A stretch of DNA of 6,939 nt from Bacteroidales bacterium (GTDB lineage Bacteria; Bacteroidota; Bacteroidia; Bacteroidales; ML635J-15). Of this stretch, positions 6,810 to 6,939 are shown in pieces (within the stretch, counting starts at the first letter, position 1; each line of letters begins with the position of its first letter). The stretch lies in the NCBI GenBank assembly GCA_007130555.1, contig SLSH01000298.1, forward strand, positions 1 to 6,939, in the 5' to 3' direction. The position numbers and the translations under genes were made by a program. Below the pieces are notes generated by a model that ran no database searches, was not told where the DNA came from, and was given only the letters and a program-made list of their open reading frames with translations.

Positions 6810-6827
6810 TTGTTAATTTATTAACAA
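6810..6827. promoter_or_regulatory. Perfect palindrome, candidate Crp/Fnr-type operator
   Basis: TTGTTAA-TTTA-TTAACAA is a perfect inverted repeat with 7-bp arms and a 4-bp spacer. Written as TGTTA-N6-TAACA it has the geometry of a Crp/Fnr-superfamily site (compare TGTGA-N6-TCACA). It lies directly downstream of the candidate -7 element of the hox promoter, where a bound protein would overlap the expected transcription start and so probably repress. The identity of the regulator is unknown and the site is AT-rich enough that chance is possible. Confidence 0.45.
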
Positions 6828-6829
6828 TG

Positions 6830-6837
6830 CAAATATA
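6830..6837 (-). promoter_or_regulatory. Candidate Bacteroidota -7 promoter element of the hox operon
   Basis: The minus strand reads TATATTTG, an exact match to the TAnnTTTG -7 consensus of Bacteroidota sigma factors, 88 bases before the hoxF ATG. No TTG or TTTG -33 element is seen at the usual distance upstream, where the sequence is A/T only. The promoter may be weak, activator-dependent, or not the true one. Confidence 0.42.
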
Positions 6838-6866
6838 GATATATTTTTTTAAATATGTTTTTTTAC

Positions 6867-6919
6867 ACATTATTTATCAGATGTTTTATAACATTAAATG
6901 TGCATTGGTAACATTATTT
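6867..6919. repeat. Repeated ACATTA motif near the right edge
   Basis: ACATTA occurs at 6867, 6891 and 6911. The outer two copies extend to ACATTATTT (6867-6875 and 6911-6919), 44 bp apart, and the second and third share the extended form TAACATTA. A short imperfectly related palindrome, ATGTT-TTAT-AACAT, overlaps the middle copy at 6881-6894. This could be upstream regulatory sequence for hoxF or for a divergent gene beyond the edge, or simply low-complexity DNA. Confidence 0.25.
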
Positions 6920-6939
6920 CATAATATTGTGATTTTTTA

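Larger units (their letters stand above)
6742..6939 (-). other. Non-coding upstream region of the hox operon
   Basis: These 198 very AT-rich bases hold no open reading frame that I can support on either strand and run to the right edge. They contain the hoxF ribosome binding site, a candidate promoter element, a palindrome and direct repeats, listed separately. A further AT-rich inverted repeat, AATAATT-GTT-AATTATT, lies at 6765-6781. In the putative mRNA leader, TTTACT and AGTAAA (6780-6785 and 6798-6803 on the plus strand) could form a weak 6-bp stem. Whether a divergent gene starts to the right of the window cannot be seen. Confidence 0.6.

Overview
The window looks like chromosomal DNA from a low-GC member of the Bacteroidota. 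The evidence is AT-rich sequence, a TAnnTTTG-type -7 promoter element upstream of the operon, and mostly weak Shine-Dalgarno sites. The group assignment is inferred from these features and from general protein character; no database search was done. A fermentative or anaerobic lifestyle is plausible given the hydrogenase, but the sequence does not prove it.

Left part, plus strand (about 1-1578): the tail of a restriction-modification locus. A DNA methyltransferase runs in from the left edge and carries a TSPPY catalytic motif. Two bases after its stop begins an MvaI/BcnI-family restriction endonuclease. The pair is expected to recognise a CCNGG-type site and to protect it by cytosine methylation.

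Right part, minus strand (about 6741 down to 1621): a compact operon for a soluble NAD-linked bidirectional [NiFe] hydrogenase (group 3d), in the order hoxF - hoxU - hoxY - hoxH - hoxW. HoxF, with a fused NuoE/HoxE-like N-terminal domain, and HoxU form the NAD(H) diaphorase module. HoxY and HoxH form the hydrogenase module, with the proximal Fe-S cluster and the Ni-Fe site. Electrons would run between H2 at HoxH and NAD(H) at the FMN of HoxF through the clusters of HoxY and HoxU. The last gene encodes the endopeptidase that removes the C-terminal tail of HoxH after nickel insertion. A strong intrinsic-terminator-like hairpin sits between hoxH and this protease gene. No hyp (metallocentre assembly) genes are in the window.

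Right edge (6742-6939): the non-coding upstream region of the hox operon. It holds a candidate Bacteroidota -7 element, a perfect 7-4-7 palindrome of Crp/Fnr-like shape just downstream of it, direct repeats 20 bp apart, and a strong Shine-Dalgarno site in front of hoxF. The R-M locus and the hox operon converge on a 42-bp gap with no clear terminator.

I see no wholly new system. The points most worth checking are the near-complete loss of Fe-S ligands in the NuoE-like domain of HoxF, the hairpin between hoxH and hoxW, and the operator-like palindrome upstream of hoxF.
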